From: Candidatus Aminicenantota bacterium
Lineage (GTDB): Bacteria; Acidobacteriota; Aminicenantia; UBA2199
Direction: 5' to 3'
Length of the DNA stretch: 18,249 nt
NCBI GenBank assembly: GCA_026393775.1
Contig: JAPKZM010000092.1
Span: 1-18,249, forward strand
Shown here piece by piece: positions 7,105 to 14,647 of this stretch. Every line of letters begins with the position of its first letter. Positions within the stretch are counted from its first letter, which is position 1. Position numbers and translations under genes: made by a program. The notes beneath the pieces were generated by a model. It was not told where the DNA came from. It searched no databases and was given only the letters and a program-made list of their open reading frames with translations.

Positions 7105-7344
7105 GAATCGTTTACCTCGATCTATCGTGAATGGTTTCGCGCTTCCCCGGCGGCAGGCGGAAATCAGGGACGCAAAGGCCGTTTTTTCTGGTAGGCATTG
7201 TAAGCCTGGAGTGGTGGAATGTCAAACGTGCCGCGGCGCTTGCATCGGCTCGACCGCCTGGCGAGGATGAGGACAGGAAGCGATCCGCAAAGATATACCG
7301 GCAGGTAAAACGTTCGGGCAGCAGAGGGGACTGACCCTCGCTGG
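7105..7344. other. Intergenic region upstream of the membrane protein gene
   Basis: These 240 nt hold no supported gene. They contain the consensus-like minus-strand promoter at 7225-7197 and, just after the permease stop, a short GAGGG/CCCTC hairpin (about 7324-7339) without a U-tract, which is a poor terminator candidate. An open frame crossing the region on the minus strand is an out-of-frame extension of the permease gene. Confidence 0.5.
7197..7225 (-). promoter_or_regulatory. Sigma-70-like promoter TTGACA-N17-TACAAT for the membrane protein gene
   Basis: On the minus strand a perfect -35 TTGACA (7225-7220) is followed by exactly 17 nt and TACAAT (7202-7197). This is the best consensus promoter in the window. 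Transcription would begin near 7190 and give a leader of about 86 nt before ATG 7104. Confidence 0.7.
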
Positions 7345-8571
7345 TTACTCGTAGCGCAGCGCTTCGATCGGGTCGAGGTTGGCGGCCTTGTATGCCGGGT
7401 AGGTGCCGAAGCCGACGCCGACCAGCACGCAAAGGCCGATCCCGGCCAGCACCCAGTCCAGCGGCAGGGCCGGGGCCGCGTTCAGGAACTTGCCAGCCAT
7501 GTTGCCGACGGCCAATCCCAGTACAATGCCGATGAAGCCGCCGAACTGGCACAGGGTGACGGCCTCGATGATGAACTGGAAGAGGATGTTGCGTTTCTTG
7601 GCGCCGATGGCCTTGCGGATGCCGATCTCGCGCGTGCGCTCGGTCACCGAGACCAGCATGATGTTCATGATGCCGACCCCGGCGGCAAGCAGCGCGATGA
7701 AGGCGATGACGATGGCCCCCAGGCGCACGTACTGGGTGATCTGGCCCACTTGGGCGATCAGCGATTCGTTGGAGAAGATGTCGAAATCGTTCTCTTCGCC
7801 CGGTCCCACCTTGCGGATGGTGCGCATGTAGCCGATGGCCGCGTCGATGGTGCGGTTGTAGGTGACGGCACTGCCGGCCATGACGGTGATGTTGACGCTG
7901 CGGCTGGTTTTGCCGTACTTGGCCTGGAAAGTGGAGAGCGGCATGGCCACGAAATTGTCGCGCGTCTGCCCGAACATCGCGCCCTGCGGAGTGAAGACGC
8001 CGATGACGTTCAGGCGCATGCCGTCGACCTTGACCTCCTGGCCGAGCGGGTTGATGCGCGGAAAGAGCTTCGTGACCAGGTCGGTACCGAGCACGCAGAC
8101 GCGGCGGTTGTGGTCCATGTCGTCCTGGTTTATGGTCCGGCCGTCGGCGATGGCCCAGTCGTTGGTCACCATGGCTTCGGGGGTGCCGCCGACCAGCTGG
8201 ATGTTGGCGTTGGTCTCGTCCCATTGCGACTTGAAGAGCCGGCCGAACTGCCATTGCTCGGCGCCGACCAACTTCGCCTCATCCAGCATGTCGCGCAGCC
8301 GGTAATATTCCTCGATGGTCAGGTTCTTGCGGTTGCGGATCTTGTCGCTCAGGCGCCCCTGCTGCATGGCCGGGAACTTCTGGATCTGGAAGGTGTTCTT
8401 GCCCAGCTGCGACAGCCCCTCGCTGATCGAGTTCTGCATCATGGTGATTACGGTGCTGATGGAGATGATGGAAAAGATGCCGATGACGATGCCCAGCACC
8501 GTCAGCGAGGAGCGCAGCTTGTTGCCGCGCAACGAGGCAAAGGCGACTTTGATGACTTCCCAAAATTTCAT
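7345..8571 (-). CDS. MacB-like ABC permease, second of a tandem pair
   Basis: This 408-residue FtsX-fold permease has an N-terminal helix after MKFWEVIKVAFASLRGNKLRS (about residues 16-45) and a periplasmic MacB-type domain. The coupling motif is ERTREIGIRKAIGAKKRNIL, three C-terminal helices follow, and the end is AANLDPIEALRYE. Its ATG overlaps the stop codon of the preceding permease by one base (TAATG on the minus strand), so the two are translationally coupled and probably made in equal amounts. The two permeases are clearly paralogous but differ strongly in the periplasmic domain, as expected if they form a heterodimer driven by the single ATPase at 9806-10519. It is the last gene of the second exporter operon, and its substrate is unknown. 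Confidence 0.92.
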   Translation of the reverse strand: MKFWEVIKVAFASLRGNKLRSSLTVLGIVIGIFSIISISTVITMMQNSISEGLSQLGKNTFQIQKFPAMQQGRLSDKIRNRKNLTIEEYYRLRDMLDEAKLVGAEQWQFGRLFKSQWDETNANIQLVGGTPEAMVTNDWAIADGRTINQDDMDHNRRVCVLGTDLVTKLFPRINPLGQEVKVDGMRLNVIGVFTPQGAMFGQTRDNFVAMPLSTFQAKYGKTSRSVNITVMAGSAVTYNRTIDAAIGYMRTIRKVGPGEENDFDIFSNESLIAQVGQITQYVRLGAIVIAFIALLAAGVGIMNIMLVSVTERTREIGIRKAIGAKKRNILFQFIIEAVTLCQFGGFIGIVLGLAVGNMAGKFLNAAPALPLDWVLAGIGLCVLVGVGFGTYPAYKAANLDPIEALRYE

Positions 8572-9803
8572 TATTCGTACCTCAGGGCCTCGACCGGGTC
8601 CATTTTCGCCGCCGTCCAGGCCGGGGCCAGGCCGGAGACGATGCCGGTCAGCAGAGAGATGGAGATGGCCAGGAACACCGTGTTCAGCTGCACGCTGGTG
8701 GGCAGGAACTTGTTGATGACCATGCTCAAGCCGATGGCCAGCAACAGGCCGACCAGCCCGCCGATCAGGCAGATCAGGGCGGCCTCGGTGAGGAACTGGC
8801 CCATGATCGTCCGCCTCTTGGCGCCGATGGCCTTGCGGATGCCGATCTCGCGCGTGCGCTCCTTGACCGAAACGAACATGATGTTCATGATGCCGATGGC
8901 GCCCACCAGCAGCGAGAGGCCGGTGATAAACAGGCCGACGATCTTGATCACGCCGACGACCTGATTGTAGTTCTCGGTCAGCCCCTCCTGGGTGTTGACG
9001 GAGAAATCGTCCTTCTCATCGTACATCAGGCCGCGCACGCGCCGCATCATGCCGATGGCTTCTTCCTTGGTCGCCGCGATCATCTGGGTGCTGGGCGCGC
9101 GCACGACGATGGTCACCGTGTCGCGGTCGCGGCGGAAGTATTTGAAAACCGTGCCGATGGGCATGTAAACCTGGTTATCGGGGTTGAAATTGCCCAGCAG
9201 GTTGCTGCCCTGCTTCTCCAGCACGCCGACGACGCGGAAGGGAATGCCGTCGATTTTGACCTCTTTGGCCAGGGGGTCCTGGCGTTCGAAAAGATGGGCG
9301 GCTACTTCGCTGCCCAGCACGGCGACGTTGCGGGCGCCGTTGCTCTCCAGGGCGGTGAAAAACCGGCCGCGGACGAAATTGAAATTGGTGGTGCGCACGT
9401 AGCCGTCGGTCGTCCCGGTCGTCAGCGTCCCTTCGACGTAGTTCTCCCCGAAGAGTACCTTATGTCCGGACAGGATGGTCGGGGCCACGGCCAGCGGCAG
9501 CTTCGCCAGTTTTTGGAAGCGCTCGAACTGGTCCATGGACACGTTCTTGCGGTTGCGCATCAAAAAGAAGTCTTCATTGCTGAACCAGGCGTACTTGTCG
9601 ATGTAGAGGTTGTCGGCGCCGAGCGAGCTGATGCCGCTGACGAAGGCCTTGTCGATGCCGTTGATGGCGGTGGCCATCAGCGCTACCGAGCAGATGCCGA
9701 TGACGATGCCGAGCATGGTCAGGAGCGAACGGGCTTTGTTGGCGCGGATGGCCGCCAGCGAGATCAGCAGCCCCTCCTTCCATTCGAACAGGTGAAGGCG
9801 CAC
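8571..9803 (-). CDS. MacB-like ABC permease, first of a tandem pair (GTG start)
   Basis: This 410-residue FtsX-fold permease starts with GTG at 9803. An AGGAG Shine-Dalgarno lies 8 nt away, inside the end of the ATPase gene, and the ATPase TAG stop is only 2 nt before the GTG. The N-terminal helix is at about residues 27-50 (after RANKARSLLTM), followed by a periplasmic MacB-type domain. The coupling motif is KERTREIGIRKAIGAKRRTIM, then three C-terminal helices and the ending AAKMDPVEALRYE. It carries a longer cytoplasmic N-terminus (MRLHLFEWKEGLLIS) than its tandem partner. It probably pairs with the permease at 7345-8571 and the ATPase at 9806-10519, with the adaptor at 10539-11840 as periplasmic partner. 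Confidence 0.92.
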   Translation of the reverse strand: MRLHLFEWKEGLLISLAAIRANKARSLLTMLGIVIGICSVALMATAINGIDKAFVSGISSLGADNLYIDKYAWFSNEDFFLMRNRKNVSMDQFERFQKLAKLPLAVAPTILSGHKVLFGENYVEGTLTTGTTDGYVRTTNFNFVRGRFFTALESNGARNVAVLGSEVAAHLFERQDPLAKEVKIDGIPFRVVGVLEKQGSNLLGNFNPDNQVYMPIGTVFKYFRRDRDTVTIVVRAPSTQMIAATKEEAIGMMRRVRGLMYDEKDDFSVNTQEGLTENYNQVVGVIKIVGLFITGLSLLVGAIGIMNIMFVSVKERTREIGIRKAIGAKRRTIMGQFLTEAALICLIGGLVGLLLAIGLSMVINKFLPTSVQLNTVFLAISISLLTGIVSGLAPAWTAAKMDPVEALRYE

Positions 9804-9805
9804 GG

Positions 9806-10519
9806 CTATTTCTCCTGGCGGCCGGGAACCGTATGGTCGGCCACGCGCTCGTCGCTGGCGATCTTGCCGTCGAGCAGGCGGATGACGCGCTTGGCGTGGT
9901 TGGCGATGTATTCTTCGTGGGTGACCAGAATGATGGTGTTGCCCTGCTTGTAGATTTCGTAGAAAAGGGACATGATGTCCTCGCCGGTTTTCGAGTCGAG
10001 GTTACCGGTCGGTTCGTCGGCCAGAATGATCGACGGGCCGATCACCAGCGCCCGGGCGACGGCCACGCGCTGGCGCTGGCCGCCGGAGAGTTCGTTGGGC
10101 TTGTGCAGCATGCGCTCTTTCAGGCCGACGCTGGTCAGGGCTTTCTCGGCCAGTTCGCGGCGGCGGACCGAGCCGATGCCGGCGTAGATCAGCGGCAGCT
10201 CGACGTTGTGAAAGGAGGTGGCGCGGGGCAGCAGGTTGAAGGTCTGGAAGACGAAGCCGATCTCGCGGTTGCGCACCTCGGCCAGCTGGTTGTCGCTCAT
10301 GTCGCTGACGTCGGTCTCCTTCAGGTCGTATCTCCCCGAGGTCGGCGTGTCCAGGCAGCCGAGGATGTTCATCAGCGTCGACTTGCCCGAGCCCGAGGGG
10401 CCCATGATAGCCACGTACTCGTTGCGGTCGATCTTCAGGGAAACCCCGTCCAGGGCGTGGACCTCTTCGGAACCGACCTGGTAGACCTTGGTGATGTTCT
10501 CCAAATTGATGATGTTCAT
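9806..10519 (-). CDS. ABC transporter ATP-binding protein (MacB/LolD type) of the second exporter
   Basis: This 237-residue nucleotide-binding domain has Walker [10 protein letters not shown] (40-48), Q-loop Q92, canonical signature LSGGQRQRV (144-152), Walker B IILADE with catalytic E169, TGNLD after it, and H201 as the H-loop. It is closely similar to the ATPase at 3322-4011 but has LSGGQ where that one has ISGGE. It is the only ATPase of an operon that encodes two permeases, so it presumably forms a homodimer beneath a heterodimeric membrane part. The 19-nt gap after the adaptor gene shows no strong Shine-Dalgarno, which suggests coupling to adaptor translation. The C-terminal tail (about 220-237) is polar and lacks a recognised domain. 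Confidence 0.93.
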   Translation of the reverse strand: MNIINLENITKVYQVGSEEVHALDGVSLKIDRNEYVAIMGPSGSGKSTLMNILGCLDTPTSGRYDLKETDVSDMSDNQLAEVRNREIGFVFQTFNLLPRATSFHNVELPLIYAGIGSVRRRELAEKALTSVGLKERMLHKPNELSGGQRQRVAVARALVIGPSIILADEPTGNLDSKTGEDIMSLFYEIYKQGNTIILVTHEEYIANHAKRVIRLLDGKIASDERVADHTVPGRQEK

Positions 10520-10538
10520 GGTTTTATCGCTTGCGGCG

Positions 10539-11840
10539 TTAGTTCTTTTTCTTGTTCTTTCCGTCTTTCGTTTTCGCTTCGAGCATGATCTTGGCCTTGT
10601 CCTTCAGCTCGCTGGAGATGGCGCGGTAGGGGCCGCTGACCACTTCATCGCCCTCTTTCAGGCCAGAGATGACTTCGATGAATTCGTTGTCGCTGATGCC
10701 GATCTTCACCTCTTTCATGGCCACGGCATCCTTGTCCACCACAAAGACGACCTCCTTGGGCTTGGCCTGCTTCTTCTTGCTGGATTTGCCGGCAATCAAT
10801 TCGCCGTTGGCGGCAGGCTGTTCCATGGCTCCAGGCTCTTCCTCGGACCGGGCGGTCACGCTTTGGATCGGCACGGCCAGCACGTTGGCCTTGGTTTCGA
10901 CCTCGATATCGGCGTTGCAGGACATGCCGGGACGGACCTGGGCGTTGAAGTCGTTGAGGGCGATCTTGATGGCGAAGTTGACCGCCTCTTCCTGGGTGCC
11001 GGCCGCGGTCGTCTTGGCCGAGTTGGCGATCTGGGTGACCTTGCCGTTGTAGGTGAGGTTCTTGAAGGCGTCGAGCTCGATCTTGGCTGAATCGCCGATG
11101 GATACCAGCACCACGTCGTTCTCATCCACGTCGATGATGGCTTCCATCTTGCCCAGGTCGGCCACGGTCATCAGGTCGGTGCCCTGGCTGAAGCCGCTGC
11201 CCAGGACGCGTTCGCCCAGCTCGACGTTGAGCTTGCTGACCGTGCCGTCCATCGGCGAGTAGAGGGTGGTCTTGTTCAGGCTTTCGTTGGCCTCTTTCAG
11301 GGTCGCCTGCGCCTGCTGGACAAAGGCCTGCTGCGCTTCGTACTGGGCGATGCTGGAGGCCAGGTCCGACTCCATCCGCTCCAGCTCCTGCTGGTTGGAA
11401 ATGCCTTCGCGGAAGAGTTGCTGGGTGCGCTTGTAGTTGCTTTCAATATAATCCTTCTCTATTTTTTTCATACCCAGAGTGGCCAGGGCCGAATCCAGGT
11501 TGGCCTTGGCCCGGTCGCGCGCGGCGACGTACGAGTCGGGCTTGATGCGGATCAGGAGCTGGCTCTTTTTCACCCGGTCGCCTTCCTTGACCGGCAGCTC
11601 GACGATCTCGCCGGTCACTTCCGGGGTGATGACGACCTGGTAGACGGGGTTGATGATGCCGGTCGCCGATACCAGCTGGGTGATGTCGCGCTTGGCGGCC
11701 TTCTCGGTCTGCACCATGATGCCGGGGACCTTTTTGCCGCAGACGACTGTTTTAAGTATAAGCAATAAGATGATGCTTCCTATTGCGATCCAGATGATTT
11801 TTTTGCGCGACTTTTTTTTACCGTTTTTTCCGTTGGCCAT
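10539..11840 (-). CDS. HlyD/MacA-type periplasmic adaptor of the second exporter
   Basis: This 433-residue protein has a very lysine-rich N-terminus ([14 protein letters not shown]) and then a membrane anchor (about 15-33). The first lipoyl half contains [20 protein letters not shown], followed by a coiled coil of about 80 residues. The second lipoyl half contains [19 protein letters not shown], and the beta-barrel ends [15 protein letters not shown] membrane-proximal domain comes after a low-complexity Glu/Lys/Ala linker (about 330-360), and the C-terminus is again Lys-rich. It should connect the transporter to an outer-membrane channel, not encoded here. A cysteine at about residue 34 lacks a normal lipobox, so lipidation is unlikely. 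It heads the operon, unlike in the first exporter operon where the adaptor is last. AAGGAG sits 9 nt before ATG 11840. The adaptor and the divergent molybdenum hydroxylase gene share a 203-nt upstream region. Confidence 0.9.
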   Translation of the reverse strand: MANGKNGKKKSRKKIIWIAIGSIILLLILKTVVCGKKVPGIMVQTEKAAKRDITQLVSATGIINPVYQVVITPEVTGEIVELPVKEGDRVKKSQLLIRIKPDSYVAARDRAKANLDSALATLGMKKIEKDYIESNYKRTQQLFREGISNQQELERMESDLASSIAQYEAQQAFVQQAQATLKEANESLNKTTLYSPMDGTVSKLNVELGERVLGSGFSQGTDLMTVADLGKMEAIIDVDENDVVLVSIGDSAKIELDAFKNLTYNGKVTQIANSAKTTAAGTQEEAVNFAIKIALNDFNAQVRPGMSCNADIEVETKANVLAVPIQSVTARSEEEPGAMEQPAANGELIAGKSSKKKQAKPKEVVFVVDKDAVAMKEVKIGISDNEFIEVISGLKEGDEVVSGPYRAISSELKDKAKIMLEAKTKDGKNKKKN

Positions 11841-11935
11841 GTACCTGTTCTCCTTGTTTTTAAACGCTATTTTTAGCTTCTGCGGCGTGCCGATCGGGAA
11901 TCGTTGCGCTTCCCACTCCCACGTCCACTTGTAAT

Positions 11936-11955
11936 ATACGGGTCAAGCCCGGTAT
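11936..11955. promoter_or_regulatory. Inverted repeat ATACGGG-TCAAG-CCCGGTAT, possible operator
   Basis: The arms ATACGGG and CCCGGTAT pair with one bulged base around a 5-nt centre. The repeat lies between two divergent units and is followed on the plus strand by an A-run. It may be a regulator site or a weak hairpin. Confidence 0.25.
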
Positions 11956-12009
11956 TTGTTCCAAAAAAAAAGAGCCCAGTCCTTTTGCCATCAGGCATCT
12001 CTTTCAATA

Positions 12010-12038
12010 TTGAAACGCTCTCCTGGATTTGCTAAGAT
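12010..12038 (+). promoter_or_regulatory. Promoter TTGAAA-N17-TAAGAT with extended -10, predicted leaderless
   Basis: The -35 TTGAAA (12010-12015), an exact 17-nt spacer and TAAGAT (12033-12038), preceded by TGC, form a good housekeeping-type promoter. The last base of the -10 is 6 nt before the A of ATG 12044, so transcription should begin at or within about two bases of the start codon. No Shine-Dalgarno is present, and an in-frame TGA at 12038-12040 rules out an earlier start. Confidence 0.65.
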
Positions 12039-12043
12039 GAGCC

Positions 12044-14602
12044 ATGATCGAATTCGAGCTAAATGGCTGCAAGGTCTCCTATCCCGGAGATGAGAAACTT
12101 TCCCTGCTGGACTACCTGCGCAACGAGGCGGGACTTTTCGCGGCCAAGGACGGCTGCTCCGGCCAGGGGGCCTGCGGCGCCTGTCTGGTGGAATTGAACG
12201 GCAAGCCGGCGCTGGCCTGCGTCACCCGGATGAAGAAGGTCGCGGGCGGCAAGGTCGTCACCCTGGAGGGCTTGCCCGACCGGCTGCGCGAAATCCTCGC
12301 CCAGGCCTTTGTCGAAAAGGGGGCAATCCAGTGCGGTTTCTGCACTCCCGGATTCCTGATGCGGACAAAGATCTTTCTTCAAGAACACCCGAACCCGGAC
12401 CGGCGGCAGATCCTGGAAGCCCTGAAGCTGAACCTGTGCCGCTGCACCGGCTATGTCAAGATCGTCGAGGCCATCGAGCACGCCGCCAGGGTCCTGGCCG
12501 GCGGTGAAACCCCGCCCCCCGATCCCAACCAGGGCATCGGCGGCCGCCAGGAGAAATACGAGGCTTGGGAAACCGCGCTCGGGCGCCGGCCCTTCGCGGC
12601 CGACCTGCGCATCCCCGGCATGGTCTATGGCGCCTTGAAATTCTGCGACCACGCCCGGGCCAGGATCCTGAAGATCGATACCGTGGCCGCCGGGAAAATG
12701 CCCGGGGTCCTGCGCGTATTCACCGCCGCCGACATACCGGGCGAGCGCCTGACCGGGCTGATCGTCGTTGACTGGCCGCTGATGATCGCCCTCGGGGAAA
12801 CGAGCCGGACCGGCGCCGACGTCCTGGCCGGGGTGGTGGCCATGAGCGAGGCCGCTGCCCGCACCGCGGTCGACGCCATCCGCGTCTCCTACGAGGTCCT
12901 CGAGCCCCTGACCGACGTGATGCAGGCCGAGAACAGCCCCATCCGCGTCCACGAGAAGGGGAACCTGCTGGAAACCTGCCGCATCGAGCGCGGCGGCGAT
13001 GTCGAGCGGATCCTCTCCGCCTCGGCCCACGTGGCTTCCGGCGTGTTCCGCACCCAGATGATCGAGCACGCTTTTCTGGAGACCGAGGCCGCGGTTGCCC
13101 TCCCGGAGGAGGACGGCGTGCGCCTTTATTCGCAAGGACAGGGGGTTTACGAGGACCGGCGCCAGGTGGCCTCGCTGCTCCGCCTCCCCTTGGAAAAGGT
13201 GCGGGTGATCCAGGTGGCCAACGGCGGCGGCTTCGGCGGCAAGGAGGACATGACCGTGCAAGGCCATGCCGCCCTTTTTGCCCTGCTGCTGCAAAAGCCG
13301 GTGCGGGTGCGCCTGAGCCGGCCCGAATCGCTGCGCATGCACCCCAAGCGCCATCCGCTGCGGATGGAATATGCCCTGGGCTGCGACGCCGCGGGCAAGC
13401 TGACGGCGCTGCGCGCCCGGATCATCGGCGACACCGGCGCCTACGCCTCGGTGGGGACCAAGGTCCTGGAAAGGGCCGCCGGGCATGCCTCCGGAGCCTA
13501 TCATGTTCCGGCCGCCGACATCATCGCCAAGACCATCTACACCAACAACCTGCCCTGCGGCGCCATGCGCGGCTTCGGTGTCAACCAGGTCACCTTCGCC
13601 ATGGAAGCTTGCGTCGACATGCTCTGCGAAAAGGGGGGCTTCGACCGCTGGCAGTTCCGCTACGACAACGCCCTGGCCGAGGGGCGCATGACTGCCAGCG
13701 GCCAGGTCCTTGGCCCCGGCATCGGGGTGCGCGCCTGCCTGCTGGCCCTGAAAGAGAAATTCGCCGCCGCCCCGGACGCCGGCCTGGCCTGCGGCATCAA
13801 GAACACCGGCATCGGCAACGGCATGGTCGACGACTCTGTCGTCAAGATCGAAATCGTCTCGGGATCGAAGCTGGTCATCCACCACGGCTGGACCGAAATG
13901 GGGCAGGGGGTGCACACCGTGGCCCGGCAGGTGGTTTGCCAAGAGACCGGACTGGACCCGAAAATAATGGAGGTCCGTGTCGACACCGCTTCCGGGGCGC
14001 GCAGCGGCATGACCACGGCCTCGCGCGCCACCTCGCTGGTCGGCAACGCCCTGATCAACGCCAGCGCCGCCTTGAAGCGCGACCTGGGCAGGACGCCACT
14101 CTCCGGATTGGCCGGCAAGGTGTACGAGGGGAGCTGGCGCTGCGATTGGACGACCGGGCCGCTGCAGGGGGACAAGACGATCACCCATTATTCCTACGGT
14201 TACGCCAGCCAGCTGGTGGTGCTTGACGAAAAAGGGAAGATCGCCTCGATCCACGCCGCCCACGACGCTGGCCGGATCGTCAACCCCACCCTCTTCGAAG
14301 GCCAGATCCAGGGGGCGGTGGTCATGGGCCTGGGCTACGCCTTGAGCGAAGATCTGCCGCTGCGCGACGGCCTGCCCGTCAGTTATCGGCTGGCTGACCT
14401 CGGACTTCTCAAGGCCCATGAGGTGCCGGAAATCCAGGTGATCGGAGTGGAAGTCGCCGATGCACACGGCCCCTACGGCGCCAAGGGTGTGGGCGAGATC
14501 GGTCTGGTGCCGACGGCCGCCGCCGTGGCCAACGCCTTGTACCAGTTCGACGGCGTGCGCCGCTTCCGGCTGCCCATGCGGGCCGGGGACGAAAAAAAAT
14601 AA
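12044..14602 (+). CDS. FAD-less xanthine-dehydrogenase-type molybdenum hydroxylase ([2Fe-2S]2-Moco fusion)
   Basis: This 852-residue cytoplasmic enzyme would hydroxylate a purine or other N-heterocycle. Residues 1-80 are a plant-ferredoxin-type [2Fe-2S] domain with C38, C44, C47 and C59; the C-x5-C spacing is one longer than the common C-x4-C. Residues 81-150 carry the second cluster with C97, C100, C132 and C134 (QCGFCTPGF and LCRCTGY). The molybdopterin-binding part begins near 165 with no FAD domain between. It shows GGFGGKE (395-401), R509 in MRGFGVNQ, Q621 in EMGQG and the catalytic glutamate E818 in GVGEIG. Length and fusion match the family described as selenium-dependent xanthine dehydrogenase (recalled from TIGR03311, about 850 residues). 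The hydantoinase-like and MocA-like genes nearby support that. Selenium use cannot be read from this sequence. The electron acceptor is unknown because the FAD subunit is missing here. Confidence 0.9.
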   Translation: MIEFELNGCKVSYPGDEKLSLLDYLRNEAGLFAAKDGCSGQGACGACLVELNGKPALACVTRMKKVAGGKVVTLEGLPDRLREILAQAFVEKGAIQCGFCTPGFLMRTKIFLQEHPNPDRRQILEALKLNLCRCTGYVKIVEAIEHAARVLAGGETPPPDPNQGIGGRQEKYEAWETALGRRPFAADLRIPGMVYGALKFCDHARARILKIDTVAAGKMPGVLRVFTAADIPGERLTGLIVVDWPLMIALGETSRTGADVLAGVVAMSEAAARTAVDAIRVSYEVLEPLTDVMQAENSPIRVHEKGNLLETCRIERGGDVERILSASAHVASGVFRTQMIEHAFLETEAAVALPEEDGVRLYSQGQGVYEDRRQVASLLRLPLEKVRVIQVANGGGFGGKEDMTVQGHAALFALLLQKPVRVRLSRPESLRMHPKRHPLRMEYALGCDAAGKLTALRARIIGDTGAYASVGTKVLERAAGHASGAYHVPAADIIAKTIYTNNLPCGAMRGFGVNQVTFAMEACVDMLCEKGGFDRWQFRYDNALAEGRMTASGQVLGPGIGVRACLLALKEKFAAAPDAGLACGIKNTGIGNGMVDDSVVKIEIVSGSKLVIHHGWTEMGQGVHTVARQVVCQETGLDPKIMEVRVDTASGARSGMTTASRATSLVGNALINASAALKRDLGRTPLSGLAGKVYEGSWRCDWTTGPLQGDKTITHYSYGYASQLVVLDEKGKIASIHAAHDAGRIVNPTLFEGQIQGAVVMGLGYALSEDLPLRDGLPVSYRLADLGLLKAHEVPEIQVIGVEVADAHGPYGAKGVGEIGLVPTAAAVANALYQFDGVRRFRLPMRAGDEKK

Positions 14603-14647
14603 TCTTCTACCCTTTGCAACTGCCGCAGGCGCAATCGCAGCCCAGTA

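Larger units (their letters stand above)
11841..12043. other. Divergent intergenic region between the second exporter and the molybdenum hydroxylase
   Basis: These 203 nt hold the exporter ribosome site (AAGGAG on the minus strand, 11855-11850), an imperfect inverted repeat at 11936-11955, an A9 run just after it (from 11963), and the plus-strand promoter at 12010-12038. No clear promoter for the exporter operon was recognised. No gene is supported. Confidence 0.6.

Noticed and set aside
7112..7198. Possible 28-codon leader peptide before the membrane protein
   Set aside because: Its ATG overlaps the -10 box of the TTGACA/TACAAT promoter, so it would not be in the transcript. The open frame is the tail of an out-of-frame permease shadow.
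7324..7339. GAGGG/CCCTC hairpin after the second exporter operon as a terminator
   Set aside because: The stem is only five pairs and no U-tract follows directly, so a Rho-independent terminator is not supported.
12059..14467. An 802-codon open frame on the minus strand
   Set aside because: It lies wholly antisense to the molybdenum hydroxylase, whose cysteine and Moco motifs are complete. The composition is typical of a shadow frame.
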